Positions 1-7,343 of a DNA stretch of 32,462 nt are shown one piece after another (the first letter of the stretch is position 1; every line of letters begins with the position of its first letter). Both the position numbers and the translations under genes were made by a program. The DNA is from Polyangiaceae bacterium (GTDB lineage: Bacteria; Myxococcota_A; Polyangia; Polyangiales; Polyangiaceae). The notes beneath the pieces were generated by a model, which had not been told where the DNA came from, ran no database searches, and saw only the letters and a list, made by a program, of their open reading frames with translations. The stretch covers positions 1-32,462 of the forward strand of contig JAICQQ010000086.1 of assembly GCA_025937785.1 (NCBI GenBank). Reading direction: 5' to 3'.

Positions 1-909
1 CCCGACCGCGGCGCCGAGCCCGAATCCGAACCCATATCCGAGTCCGAACCCGAACCCGCAGAGCCGGCGGTGGCGTCAGCGCCCATCAGCTCAGGCCGCC
101 GAGCGCCGCTCACGGCGGTGGTGGTTCCCTCGGTCCTCGCAGGCCCGGATGCCACCTTCACGCCCGTACCGTCGGTGCTGCAGACCTTGCGCGGCCCCGG
201 GGTGCCGCCGCTCGGCGCCGACGCGCTCGGGCTCGCCCCGGAGTGGGTGGCCGCCGGAGCTCTGGCACCGCCCGATAACGTCAACCCGGTCGCCGCGGCA
301 CAGTCGCCGATTTCGGCAACCCCCAGCTCAGGCGTGACACCGGCGAGGGCTTGGTCGATGCGGCTGGATCACGCGGTGGACGCCGCCCGCGCTGCGCGCA
401 AGCGCATGCCCGGCTCTCTCGTCGCAGCCGTGGGCGGCACCGCCCTGCTCCTGTCGATCGCGCTGGTGTCCGCCGCCGGCGGCAAGGGCGAGTCTTCCAG
501 CGGACAACCTTCGAAACTTCTCGCCGCGCAACGCGCGGATGGGGATCGAACGGCAGCCGCTGAGCAAAAGCGCACGGCGCAACGAGCGCCGCCTCCGAAC
601 GCAGAGACCAGCAGCGGTAAGGGTGAGACCAAGCCCCCGACAGCCGACGCCTCGCGCGGGGAAACGGGCGCGGACGATCTCGCCAGGCAGGCAGCCACTG
701 CACGCGACGAGGCCGCTGCGCGCGACGAGGAGGCCACTGCACGCGACGAGGCCACGAGCGCACTCGCCGTGGCTGCCGTCGTGGCCCCCCGTCGCGCGGT
801 GGCTTCGAAGCCTGCGCGACGCGCCAGCGCGGCCGCGCGCGCGACCGCTCCGGCCACCAAGAAGAAAAAGATCCGCGCGACGCGAAAGTACATTCCCTCG
901 GGGATCTAA
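1..909 (+). CDS. C-terminal part of a membrane-anchored protein, probably a Ser/Thr kinase (5' end outside the window)
   Basis: The reading frame is open from base 1, so the annotated GTG at 70 is probably internal and the gene starts before the window. No catalytic domain is visible. What is seen is a Pro/Glu-rich stretch encoded by a period-6 DNA repeat (16-60), a Pro/Ala-rich linker, one hydrophobic segment (about residues 115-137 counted from the GTG), and an Ala/Arg/Lys-rich tail. The tail holds an ATARDEA repeat, encoded by 21-nt direct repeats at 694 and 733, and ends in a basic KKKKIRATRKYIPSGI segment. This layout of disordered linker, single TM and low-complexity tail is common in myxobacterial membrane Ser/Thr kinases. 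The next two genes (TPR/PEGA protein, Cys-rich lipoprotein) match the partners of the complete kinase at 13262-14629. The kinase assignment is inference from tail and context; a TonB-like or other anchored protein cannot be excluded. Confidence 0.55.
   Translation, partial: PDRGAEPESEPISESEPEPAEPAVASAPISSGRRAPLTAVVVPSVLAGPDATFTPVPSVLQTLRGPGVPPLGADALGLAPEWVAAGALAPPDNVNPVAAAQSPISATPSSGVTPARAWSMRLDHAVDAARAARKRMPGSLVAAVGGTALLLSIALVSAAGGKGESSSGQPSKLLAAQRADGDRTAAAEQKRTAQRAPPPNAETSSGKGETKPPTADASRGETGADDLARQAATARDEAAARDEEATARDEATSALAVAAVVAPRRAVASKPARRASAAARATAPATKKKKIRATRKYIPSGI
16..60 (+). repeat. Degenerate hexanucleotide tract (GAANCC-type) within coding sequence
   Basis: Seven and a half consecutive six-base units read GAGCCC, GAATCC, GAACCC, ATATCC, GAGTCC, GAACCC, GAACCC. 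They are in frame and encode alternating Glu-Pro/Glu-Ser. The same period-6 GAANNN style recurs outside genes at 8913-9022 and 32256-32302. Confidence 0.7.
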
Positions 910-968
910 GCGGCCCGAACTCGTCGCAGCTACTGTCGGCCCCCCGCAAAACGCGATAGGGTGGCCAC

Positions 969-1961
969 ATGTCCTGCGCGCGCCTGCTGCTGGCTGCCTG
1001 CCTCTGCATCGCGTCGCCCGCGTGGGCAGGGAGCGACATCGACTCGGCGACGGAAGCGGACAAAGCCAAGGCCTCGGCGCACTACACGCAAGGCATGGCA
1101 TCGTTCCAAGCGGGTGACACCGCCGCTGCCCTGGCGGAGTTCGAGCTCAGCTACCAGGCCGTGAAGAGCCCCAACTCGCACCTGATGGTCGCGAAGGCGC
1201 TCATCGATCTGGGACGCTACGTCGAGGCTCACCGCGCGCTCACGGAGACGATCGCCGAAGCGGAACGCGCCGAAGCCGCGGACCCCAAGTACACGCAAAC
1301 CGAACAGGCCGCCCGAGAAGAGCTGGGTCGCGTCGACGCTCAGGTGGTCAAATTGAAGTTGACGCTCTCGGGCGTACAGTCTTCCGCGAGCGTCCGCGTC
1401 AACGATGCAGAGTATGGCCCCAATGAGCTCACGCGGCCGATCGTCGTGGCCCCCGGCCAGCTCACGCTCACAGTGATCGACCGGGGCGAAAGCGTGGCGA
1501 CCCAGACTCTGGAAGGCAGAGCGGGCGAGACGCTCAACCTCGCGCTCGCGCCCGAGCCCGCGACCGAAGCAGAAGCGACGCGGAACGACGCCGCGGTCCC
1601 GGTCGCGGCAAGGGCCGAGAAACGCCCCTTCCCGCGGCGCCGGACGACTGCGTACGTCGCTGGGGGTGTCGGTGTGGCAGGCGCAGTCACGTTCGGCGTA
1701 TTCGGGCTCTTGAACCACGCGAAGTACTCCGACGTCGAGGAGCAATGCGCTGACACGCTGTGCAGCGACAGCGTCCGCGACGACGCCGAACGCGGCCACA
1801 CCTATCAGACGATCGCCAACGTCGGCCTGATCGTGGGGGTCGTCGGCCTGGGCACGGCCGTGGCCCTGGTATTGACGGAATCGGAGACCGCTACAGCGCG
1901 CCACCCGACCACCCGCGTCGCCGTCGGTCCAGGAAGCATTCGGCTCCAGGGGACCTTCTAA
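969..1961 (+). CDS. Exported TPR / PEGA-like protein with two C-terminal membrane segments
   Basis: 330 residues. A signal peptide is visible (about residues 1-20, ending AWA). Then come one or two TPR-like helical repeats (about 36-100, with HYTQGMASFQAGD and ALAEFELSY), a beta-rich PEGA-like domain (about 125-190) and a charged linker. Two hydrophobic segments near the C-terminus flank a short loop with two cysteines (EEQCADTLCSD). The protein ends VGPGSIRLQGTF. The same architecture and a near-identical ending (LQGSF) occur in the protein at 11047-12183. This family is common beside kinase genes in myxobacteria; the molecular role is unknown and a cell-envelope scaffold is a guess. The start ATG was chosen for the signal peptide; a -10-like TAGGGT lies 6 nt upstream. 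The lipoprotein gene follows after 2 nt. Confidence 0.8.
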   Translation: MSCARLLLAACLCIASPAWAGSDIDSATEADKAKASAHYTQGMASFQAGDTAAALAEFELSYQAVKSPNSHLMVAKALIDLGRYVEAHRALTETIAEAERAEAADPKYTQTEQAAREELGRVDAQVVKLKLTLSGVQSSASVRVNDAEYGPNELTRPIVVAPGQLTLTVIDRGESVATQTLEGRAGETLNLALAPEPATEAEATRNDAAVPVAARAEKRPFPRRRTTAYVAGGVGVAGAVTFGVFGLLNHAKYSDVEEQCADTLCSDSVRDDAERGHTYQTIANVGLIVGVVGLGTAVALVLTESETATARHPTTRVAVGPGSIRLQGTF

Positions 1962-1963
1962 CG

Positions 1964-2290
1964 ATGCGGACCGCCGGCGCGCTCGTGCTGCTGCTCGCAA
2001 CTTACGGGCTCCTGGCCGGCTGCACCAACGACTACGACGACCTCGCCTACGTGCCCGAAGCGCGCCGAGGCCCAGCAAACTCATGCGACGACAACGGCGA
2101 TTGCGCAGGCGACGCCGTGTGCCGGGGTGGGGCTTGTTCATGCTTGGGCGAGGGCCCGTGCAGCGCCGGTGAAACCTGCTGCGCACCCGACGGCTGCCTG
2201 AACTTGGACAGCGACGAGCAAAACTGCGGTGAATGCGGGGAAGCCTGCCCCGGCGGTCTGTCTTGTAATGGTGGCGTTTGTGCGCCCTGA
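1964..2290 (+). CDS. Small Cys-rich lipoprotein (Stig1-like cysteine pattern)
   Basis: 108 residues starting at ATG 1964, two bases after the stop of the TPR gene, so the two are probably translationally coupled. The longer in-frame extension upstream overlaps the TPR gene and is ignored. The N-terminus is a lipoprotein signal with lipobox LLAGC. The mature part carries about 16 cysteines in spaced pairs, including CLGEGPC, ETCCAP and a NCGECGEACPGG block that follows the NCGxCGxxC pattern of Stig1-like modules frequent in myxobacterial surface proteins. It is probably anchored in the outer or inner membrane and disulfide-stabilised. Function unknown. Confidence 0.8.
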   Translation: MRTAGALVLLLATYGLLAGCTNDYDDLAYVPEARRGPANSCDDNGDCAGDAVCRGGACSCLGEGPCSAGETCCAPDGCLNLDSDEQNCGECGEACPGGLSCNGGVCAP

Positions 2291-2302
2291 ATTGCCTGCG
2301 CC

Positions 2303-2331
2303 TTGACGAGCCAGGGCTGGCGCCGTACCTC
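2303..2331 (+). promoter_or_regulatory. Possible sigma70-type promoter for the sigma factor gene
   Basis: TTGACG and TACCTC are separated by 17 nt in the 70 bp spacer before the sigma factor gene. The -35 is good and the -10 is weak. The predicted start would leave about 23 nt of leader before GTG 2361. Confidence 0.25.
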
Positions 2332-2360
2332 TCCTCGCCCCAGTTTTTTCTCGAGCACTC

Positions 2361-3434
2361 GTGGCCACCCGAAAGCGCAAGCAGTCCACCCCACCGCCCC
2401 CCGAGCCGGAAAACGACTTCCAGACCGAAGGGGCTGAAGAGGCCGACGACGGCGATGCCCAAGACGACCTGAGCGACTTCGCAGAAGTGGACGTGGAAGC
2501 CGGCGAGGCGGACGACTCCATCGAGGCCACCGCAGAAGTGCTCGACGATCGCATCTTGAAGCGAGGCAGCAGCGAGACGGGGCTCGCACGACTCGATCCG
2601 TTGCAAGCGTACATGCGCGAGGTGCAGCAGCACTCGTTGCTCTCGCCGGACGAAGAACACGAGCTCGCCGTCAAGTACGAGAAGACCGGCGATGTCGCCG
2701 CGGCCGCCAAGCTGGTGACAGCGAACCTGCGACTAGTAGTCAAGCTGGCGTACGAGTACCGACGCGCGTACCGCAACATGATGGACCTGATTCAAGAAGG
2801 CAACATCGGGTTGATGCAAGCGGTGAAGCGGTACGATCCGTATCGCGGCGTCAAACTCTCCAGCTACGCGGCCTGGTGGATCCGTGCGTACATGCTCCGC
2901 TACATCTTGAACAACCATCGCATGGTCAAGATCGGCACCACGCAAGCGCAGCGAAAGTTGTTCTTCAACCTCGCGAAAGAGAAAGCGCGCCTCACCGCCA
3001 TGGGCATCGAGCCCACGCACGACGAAATCGCCAAGAGTCTGAACGTCGACGAAAAAGACGTGGTCGAAATGGATCGGCGTCTGGCCCGCGGCGACGCTTC
3101 GCTCGATACGCCCGTGACCGAAGCCGACGGGCGCTCGACCGCTCGCATCGATCTGTTGCCCTCTGCGTCGGAAGGACCCGAGGGTGCCACGGAGACTGCG
3201 GAGCTCAGCCTGCTGGTGCGCGAAAAATTGGAAGAATTCCGCGAGACGCTGGCAGGCAAAGACATCACCATCTTCGACAAGCGCCTGGTGGCCGAAGACC
3301 CGGTCACGTTGCAACAGCTCGGCGACGAGTTCGGAGTGTCGCGCGAACGCGTGCGCCAGCTCGAAGCTCGACTTCGAAACCGCGTCGGTGCCTTCCTGAA
3401 AGAAGCACTGGGTGATGCCGTCGAAGTCACCTGA
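2361..3434 (+). CDS. rpoH: RpoH-type alternative sigma factor (sigma32 family)
   Basis: 357 residues from a GTG. Residues 1-75 form an acidic extension absent from enterobacterial RpoH (about 285 aa). Region 1.2 is at about 78-110 and region 2 at about 116-186 (ANLRLVVKLAYEYRR, DLIQEGNIGLMQAVKRYDP, SSYAAWWIRAYMLR). The RpoH box QRKLFFNLAKEKARL is at 197-211 and is the diagnostic element. Region 4 with its HTH (LQQLGDEFGVSRERVRQLEARLRNR) is at about 317-341. It would direct core RNA polymerase to heat-shock-type promoters. Myxobacteria also have RpoH-like developmental sigma factors (SigB, SigC of Myxococcus), so a role other than heat shock is possible. A dnaJ gene lies at 28847, but I saw no convincing sigma32 promoter before it. 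Confidence 0.88.
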   Translation: MATRKRKQSTPPPPEPENDFQTEGAEEADDGDAQDDLSDFAEVDVEAGEADDSIEATAEVLDDRILKRGSSETGLARLDPLQAYMREVQQHSLLSPDEEHELAVKYEKTGDVAAAAKLVTANLRLVVKLAYEYRRAYRNMMDLIQEGNIGLMQAVKRYDPYRGVKLSSYAAWWIRAYMLRYILNNHRMVKIGTTQAQRKLFFNLAKEKARLTAMGIEPTHDEIAKSLNVDEKDVVEMDRRLARGDASLDTPVTEADGRSTARIDLLPSASEGPEGATETAELSLLVREKLEEFRETLAGKDITIFDKRLVAEDPVTLQQLGDEFGVSRERVRQLEARLRNRVGAFLKEALGDAVEVT

Positions 3435-3994
3435 AAGCCGATCTTGGACAGAGGCTACCCACCGAGACACGCCTCCCATGGCTCCCGGCATGAACTCACC
3501 TGCGGCGCTCACTAGACCGCCAAGACGCGACTCATGATTGGCCAATCTGTTCGCATGGAGACGGTTGGGAATGCAGGCATCCGCATCACTGCGCCGCGAC
3601 TTGCTCCCGACCGATGAGTGTCGCGTGATGCCGATTCAACCGCCAAGACACGAAGAGCGCCAAGTTCGCGAAGATTCTAATTTCTTCCGAGGCTCTTTGC
3701 TTCAACCGTCTGCTCGCGTTTTCGGAGTGTCCCGGACGAGTCATGTGTTTGCTCTGCATGCGCTGAGCGACTCACGCGACCCAAACACGGCGCGCTGCGA
3801 CCGGCAGCAAAAATTCATTTCTTGGCGTGAGCTTGGCGTTCTTGGCGTCTTTGCGGTTGTGATGCGCCTCCAGTCGTACGATGGGCGAAGAAGAGCTAGT
3901 CTCACGTCAGGAAAGAGATCTAGTGAATCATCAGTGACGGCTTGGCGGTGGAAGAGGCGCTTCCGACCGGTAGGGCCTTCGGAGATAGCTCTAG
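3435..3994. other. Non-coding spacer of 560 bp carrying an inverted GCCAAG element
   Basis: No credible gene is present. One frame is open from 3538 to 4014, but its translation looks like no protein, it contains the repeat arms and it overlaps the start of rsmI. The spacer holds a lone partial motif at 3516-3531 and the inverted-arm element at 3638-3862. Confidence 0.6.
3638..3862. repeat. Inverted-arm element 1 (AACCGCCAAG ... CTTGGCG arms)
   Basis: The left arm (3638-3686) starts AACCGCCAAGACACGAAGAG and continues GCGCCAAG into a T/A-rich end. The right arm (3810-3862) is its imperfect inverse: T/A-rich start, then CTTGGCGTGAGCTTGGCGTT and CTTGGCGTCTTTGCGGTT. About 120 bp of unrelated sequence lies between. 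The same arms in the same orientation bound a second element at 23059-23323. A partial ACCGCCAAGACGCGAC also occurs at 3516. Confidence 0.75.
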
Positions 3995-4873
3995 ATGACC
4001 GACGCGCGGAGTGATCGCGTTCGGGGCCCGGGCACGCTGTACCTCGTCGGCACTCCGATCGGGAACCTGTCCGATATTACGCTGCGCGCGGTCGAAACCC
4101 TGAAGCGAGTGCCCCGGGTCGCGGCGGAAGACACGCGACGCACGCGAGCGCTCCTCAGCCACCTGGGACTCGGCGGCAAAAAGCTCCACAGCGTGAACGC
4201 CAACACACGTGAGCACGAGCTCGCGCGCCTGCTGGATTCGCTCGTCGAGGGTGACGACGTCGCGCTCGTCACGGACGCCGGCATGCCGTCGATCAGCGAC
4301 CCGGGGGCGGAGCTGGTGAGCGCTGCGGTTGCCCGCGAGGTCGCGGTCGTGTGCATCCCCGGACCGAGCGCCGTCACGACCGCGGCTGCGCTGTCCGGTA
4401 TGGTGAGTGGCCCGTTCCTGTTCCTCGGATTCTTACCGCGCAAAGGCAAGAAGCGCGCTCTAGCGCTGGGGCGCATCGCGGCGTCGAGCGAACCCGTCAT
4501 CCTGTTCGAGTCGCCGTTGCGCACCGAGCAAACCTTGGCCGAGCTGGCCTCGAGCATCCCCGATCGGCGGGCCGCGATCTGTCGCGAGCTTACCAAGCTG
4601 CACGAAGAAGTGGTGCGCGGTACCCTCGCCGAACTCGCGCTTAGCGCCGCGGAACTCCGCGGAGAGGTGACGCTCGTGATCGACGGCACGACCGTGGACA
4701 CGGCGGAGCCCGAGCTCACTAGCAGCGAGGTCGACGAGGCGACCGCCGAGCTCTTGGCGCAGGGCCATTCGGTGCGGGACATCGTGCAGCTCTTGCTCGC
4801 GCGCTCCGGCATGCCGCGCCAAGCCTTGTACGCCCGCGTCCAGGCCCTTCGCGACGCAGCCGCCGACGACTGA
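3995..4873 (+). CDS. rsmI: 16S rRNA 2'-O-ribose C1402 methyltransferase RsmI
   Basis: 292 residues, normal for the family. It uses SAM to methylate the ribose of C1402 in the decoding centre of 16S rRNA. The tetrapyrrole-methylase fold motifs are clear: LYLVGTPIGNLSDITLRA (about 15-32), AEDTRRTRALL, DVALVTDAGMPSISDPGAEL and CIPGPSAVTTAAALSG, followed by FLGFLPRKGKKR and FESPLRTEQTL. ATG 3995 is supported by GGAG ten bases upstream. In many bacteria rsmI is near an LPS-assembly or YraN gene; here it stands between the repeat-bearing spacer and ffh with a 137 bp GC-rich gap and looks like a single-gene unit. Confidence 0.95.
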   Translation: MTDARSDRVRGPGTLYLVGTPIGNLSDITLRAVETLKRVPRVAAEDTRRTRALLSHLGLGGKKLHSVNANTREHELARLLDSLVEGDDVALVTDAGMPSISDPGAELVSAAVAREVAVVCIPGPSAVTTAAALSGMVSGPFLFLGFLPRKGKKRALALGRIAASSEPVILFESPLRTEQTLAELASSIPDRRAAICRELTKLHEEVVRGTLAELALSAAELRGEVTLVIDGTTVDTAEPELTSSEVDEATAELLAQGHSVRDIVQLLLARSGMPRQALYARVQALRDAAADD

Positions 4874-4997
4874 CAAGCGGGCCGGGAGCCCAACGCCGCC
4901 GCGCAGCCCCCGCAGCCGCGGAAAGACGGGGAAATGGCGCGCGCCCGCCCGGCGCCCACCCAACGACCGGGCATTCGAGGTCCACCGCGTTCTGTGC

Positions 4998-5011
4998 TAA
5001 GACGCGCGCCG
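4998..5011 (+). promoter_or_regulatory. -10-like box abutting the ffh start codon
   Basis: TGCTAAGAC, an extended -10-like sequence with TAAGAC at 4998-5003, ends 7 nt before GTG 5011. No Shine-Dalgarno sequence is visible and the -35 is poor. Transcription would begin at or next to the start codon. Confidence 0.3.
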
Positions 5012-6678
5012 TGTTCGAAGCACTTTCCAAAGGGTTCCGCGAGGCACAAAACCGCCTCGCCGGCTTGACCGAGCTGAACGAGAAAAACATCCAGTCGGCG
5101 CTGCGCGAGGTCCGCCTCTCGCTGCTCGAAGCGGACGTCGAGCTGGGCGTGGTGAAGCGCTTCCTGGCGCGCGTCGAGAGCAAGGCGCTCGGGCAAACGG
5201 TTCAGACTCGCGTCAAGCACGCGGGTGAGACACATCAGGTGACCGCAGGCGAACAGTTCGTGAAGATCTGTCACGACGAGCTCGTCGAGATCATGCGGCA
5301 CGACGGCGAGTTGATCGAGTTCGCCTCGAGCGGTCCGACCGGTGTGATGATGGTCGGCCTGCAGGGGTCGGGCAAGACCACCTCCTCGGCCAAGCTGGCG
5401 CGCTACTTCGTCAAAGAAGGCAAGCAGCCGCTCTTGGTCGCAGCCGATATGCAGCGACCCGCCGCCGTCGAGCAGTTGAAAGTGCTGGGGCAACAGATCG
5501 ACGTCCCCGTCTTCAACCTGCCCGACAAGTCACCGGTAGAGATCTGTGTCGCGGCTCGCGCTGAAGCGAAGAAGCTCGGCGCCGACGTGATCATTTACGA
5601 CACCGCGGGTCGGCTTGCGATCGACGAACCGCTGATGGCGGAGCTGAGCCAGATCAAGGACCAGGTACAGCCCGACAACATCCTGCTCGTCATCGACGCC
5701 ATGATCGGCCAGGACGCCGTGAAGACCGCGCGCGGCTTCAACGACGTTCTCGAGTTGTCCGGTGTGGTCCTGACCAAGCTCGACGGCGACGCCCGCGGCG
5801 GCGCTGCGTTGAGCGTCAAGGAAATCACGGGCGCCCCGGTGCTCTTCGTCGGCCTCGGCGAAACCACCGACAAACTCGAGCCGTTCCGGCCCGAAGGCAT
5901 TGCCGGGCGCGTGCTCGGCATGGGCGACGTCGTGGGCCTGATGCAGGACTTCGAAGAAGTCATCGACCAGAAGCAGGCCGAAGAAGATGCCATGCGCATC
6001 ATGCAAGGCCAGTTCACGCTGGACGACTTCTTGAATCAGGTTCGCACGATTCAACAGATGGGGTCGCTGAAAGACCTGGTGGACAAGATCCCAGGCATGG
6101 GCAACATGATGCCTCCCGGTGCCGAAGCGAATCTCGACGACCGCGAGCTCACGCGCATCGAAGCCATGATTCAGTCGATGACCGCGGCGGAACGGAAAGA
6201 CCCACACGCGCTGGTGCGCGAGCCGTCGCGTGTCACCCGCATCGCCAAGGGCTCGGGGCAGCAAGACCAAGCGGTCAGCGAGCTGGTGCAGAAGTTCTTG
6301 TTCATGCAGCAAATGATGTCCGGCATGGGCCAAAACCTGGGCATGCTCGGGAACATTCCCGGCCTGAAGAACCTGGCGTTTGCTCGCAACATGCGGCGCG
6401 CGATGAAGAGCGGAAAGATGCCTCCCGGAATGGGGGGAATGCCGGGAATGCCGGGAATGCCGGGCATGGGCATGCCGGGAATGCCGGGCATGGGCATGCC
6501 GGGAATGGGACTTCCCGGGATGGGTTTCCCCGGGATGGGGATGCCGGGAATGGGTGGGCCAGGCGCGGCAGCGGGGGCCCAGCGCGTCAAAGCGTTGAGC
6601 CGCACGGAAAAGAACGCCAAGAAGAATCAGCGCAAGCAGCAGCGAGCAGCGCGTAAGAAAGGAAAAGGAAAGCGATGA
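5011..6678 (+). CDS. ffh: Signal recognition particle protein Ffh with a Met-Pro-Gly-rich tail
   Basis: 555 residues from GTG; typical Ffh is about 450. This GTPase binds SRP RNA and signal sequences and delivers ribosomes to FtsY at the membrane. The N domain is at 1-100. The G domain has G1 GLQGSGKT (116-123), the DMQRPAA segment, DTAGR (197-201) and TKLDGDARGG (255-264). The M domain (about 325-460) carries the RNA-binding SRVTRIAKGSG (406-416) and a Met-rich signal-binding region. Residues 470-516 are a Gly/Met/Pro repeat (PGM, PGMGM units), and the last 35 residues are strongly basic. Met/Gly-rich tails occur in other Ffh proteins, but this one is long. The stop codon overlaps the start of the next gene (ATGA at 6675), so expression of the lipoprotein genes is tied to ffh. 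Confidence 0.97.
   Translation: MFEALSKGFREAQNRLAGLTELNEKNIQSALREVRLSLLEADVELGVVKRFLARVESKALGQTVQTRVKHAGETHQVTAGEQFVKICHDELVEIMRHDGELIEFASSGPTGVMMVGLQGSGKTTSSAKLARYFVKEGKQPLLVAADMQRPAAVEQLKVLGQQIDVPVFNLPDKSPVEICVAARAEAKKLGADVIIYDTAGRLAIDEPLMAELSQIKDQVQPDNILLVIDAMIGQDAVKTARGFNDVLELSGVVLTKLDGDARGGAALSVKEITGAPVLFVGLGETTDKLEPFRPEGIAGRVLGMGDVVGLMQDFEEVIDQKQAEEDAMRIMQGQFTLDDFLNQVRTIQQMGSLKDLVDKIPGMGNMMPPGAEANLDDRELTRIEAMIQSMTAAERKDPHALVREPSRVTRIAKGSGQQDQAVSELVQKFLFMQQMMSGMGQNLGMLGNIPGLKNLAFARNMRRAMKSGKMPPGMGGMPGMPGMPGMGMPGMPGMGMPGMGLPGMGFPGMGMPGMGGPGAAAGAQRVKALSRTEKNAKKNQRKQQRAARKKGKGKR
6420..6560 (+). repeat. In-frame ATGCCGGGA-type repeat in the ffh tail
   Basis: About fifteen imperfect 6-9 nt units (atgccggga, atgggc) run from 6420 to about 6560 and encode PGM/PGMGM units. 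The low complexity makes length variation by slippage likely. Confidence 0.85.
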
Positions 6679-7343
6679 GCCGAAGTCGACAGGGGAGTTT
6701 GCGGGTGGGCCTGGTGCTCGGGCTTGGACTGCTCGTCGGGTGCAACGCGCCGGGGACGACCGCAGAAGCAAAAAAGCTCGACCCGAAGCTCGAGCAATAC
6801 GTCCTGACGCGCTTACCGAAGACCGTGGAGCAAGAGACCTACCTCGACTTCGAGGGTAAGGTGCAGCTGTTGGGTTACGATGTCTCTCCCAAGGACGTGG
6901 CGCCTCCGGGCTCGAAGATTTCGTTGACGCTCTACTGGCAGCGGACCGGCAACTTGGACGAAGGCTGGAAGCTGTTCACGCACCTGCTCGACGCTCAAGG
7001 CCGGCAGATCGCTCAGTACGACAAGTCCGGCCCCCTGCGCGAAGGTGCCAGCGACAACGAGCAAGCGCTCGGTCCGAGCGACTGGGAAATTGGCAAGATC
7101 TACGTCGACAAGCTCGAGTTCGAAGTGCCGCGCCGGCTCGCGCAAGGCGACGAGAAGGTCCCGCTGCGCACCGGCACCGTCACGGTGGCCGTCGGCGTCT
7201 GGAAAGAGGCGGCTCGGCTAGACGTGCTCGGCGGCAACTCGGATGCACGGCGGCGGGGCTTCGTCACCAGCCTGAGCACCGGCTTGAGCCGAGAGGCCCT
7301 GCTACCGAAGAAGAAGGACGAGCAGAAGGGATCGGATGGTTAG
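6675..7343 (+). CDS. Lipoprotein with a beta-sandwich domain, paralogue of the next gene
   Basis: 222 residues. Its ATG overlaps the ffh stop by four bases. The lipoprotein signal has lipobox LLVGC (Cys about 23). The rest is one predicted beta-rich domain: LLGYDVSPKDVAPPGSKISL, LTLYWQRTGNLDEGWKLFTH, LLDAQGRQIAQYDKSGPLR, DWEIGKIYVDKLEFEVP, VAVGVWKEAARLDV. This pattern (order LLGYD, LTLYW, FTHLLD, G-IYVD) resembles the accessory beta domain found after the membrane part of some GT39-like glycosyltransferases; the resemblance is from memory. The first 190 residues are clearly paralogous to the N-terminal half of the downstream protein. Envelope-anchored; function unknown. Confidence 0.8.
   Translation: MSRSRQGSLRVGLVLGLGLLVGCNAPGTTAEAKKLDPKLEQYVLTRLPKTVEQETYLDFEGKVQLLGYDVSPKDVAPPGSKISLTLYWQRTGNLDEGWKLFTHLLDAQGRQIAQYDKSGPLREGASDNEQALGPSDWEIGKIYVDKLEFEVPRRLAQGDEKVPLRTGTVTVAVGVWKEAARLDVLGGNSDARRRGFVTSLSTGLSREALLPKKKDEQKGSDG

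Noticed and set aside
930..2660. 576-codon open frame on the minus strand
   Set aside because: It lies opposite three clear plus-strand genes, is Arg-rich as expected for an antisense frame of high-GC DNA, and has no recognisable domain.
3538..4014. 158-codon open frame between the sigma factor and rsmI
   Set aside because: It runs through the GCCAAG repeat arms, overlaps the rsmI start and its translation shows no domain or protein-like pattern; treated as non-coding.
3991..5493. 500-codon minus-strand open frame opposite rsmI and ffh
   Set aside because: Both plus-strand genes are unmistakable; the frame spans their boundary and the gap, as chance frames do in GC-rich DNA.
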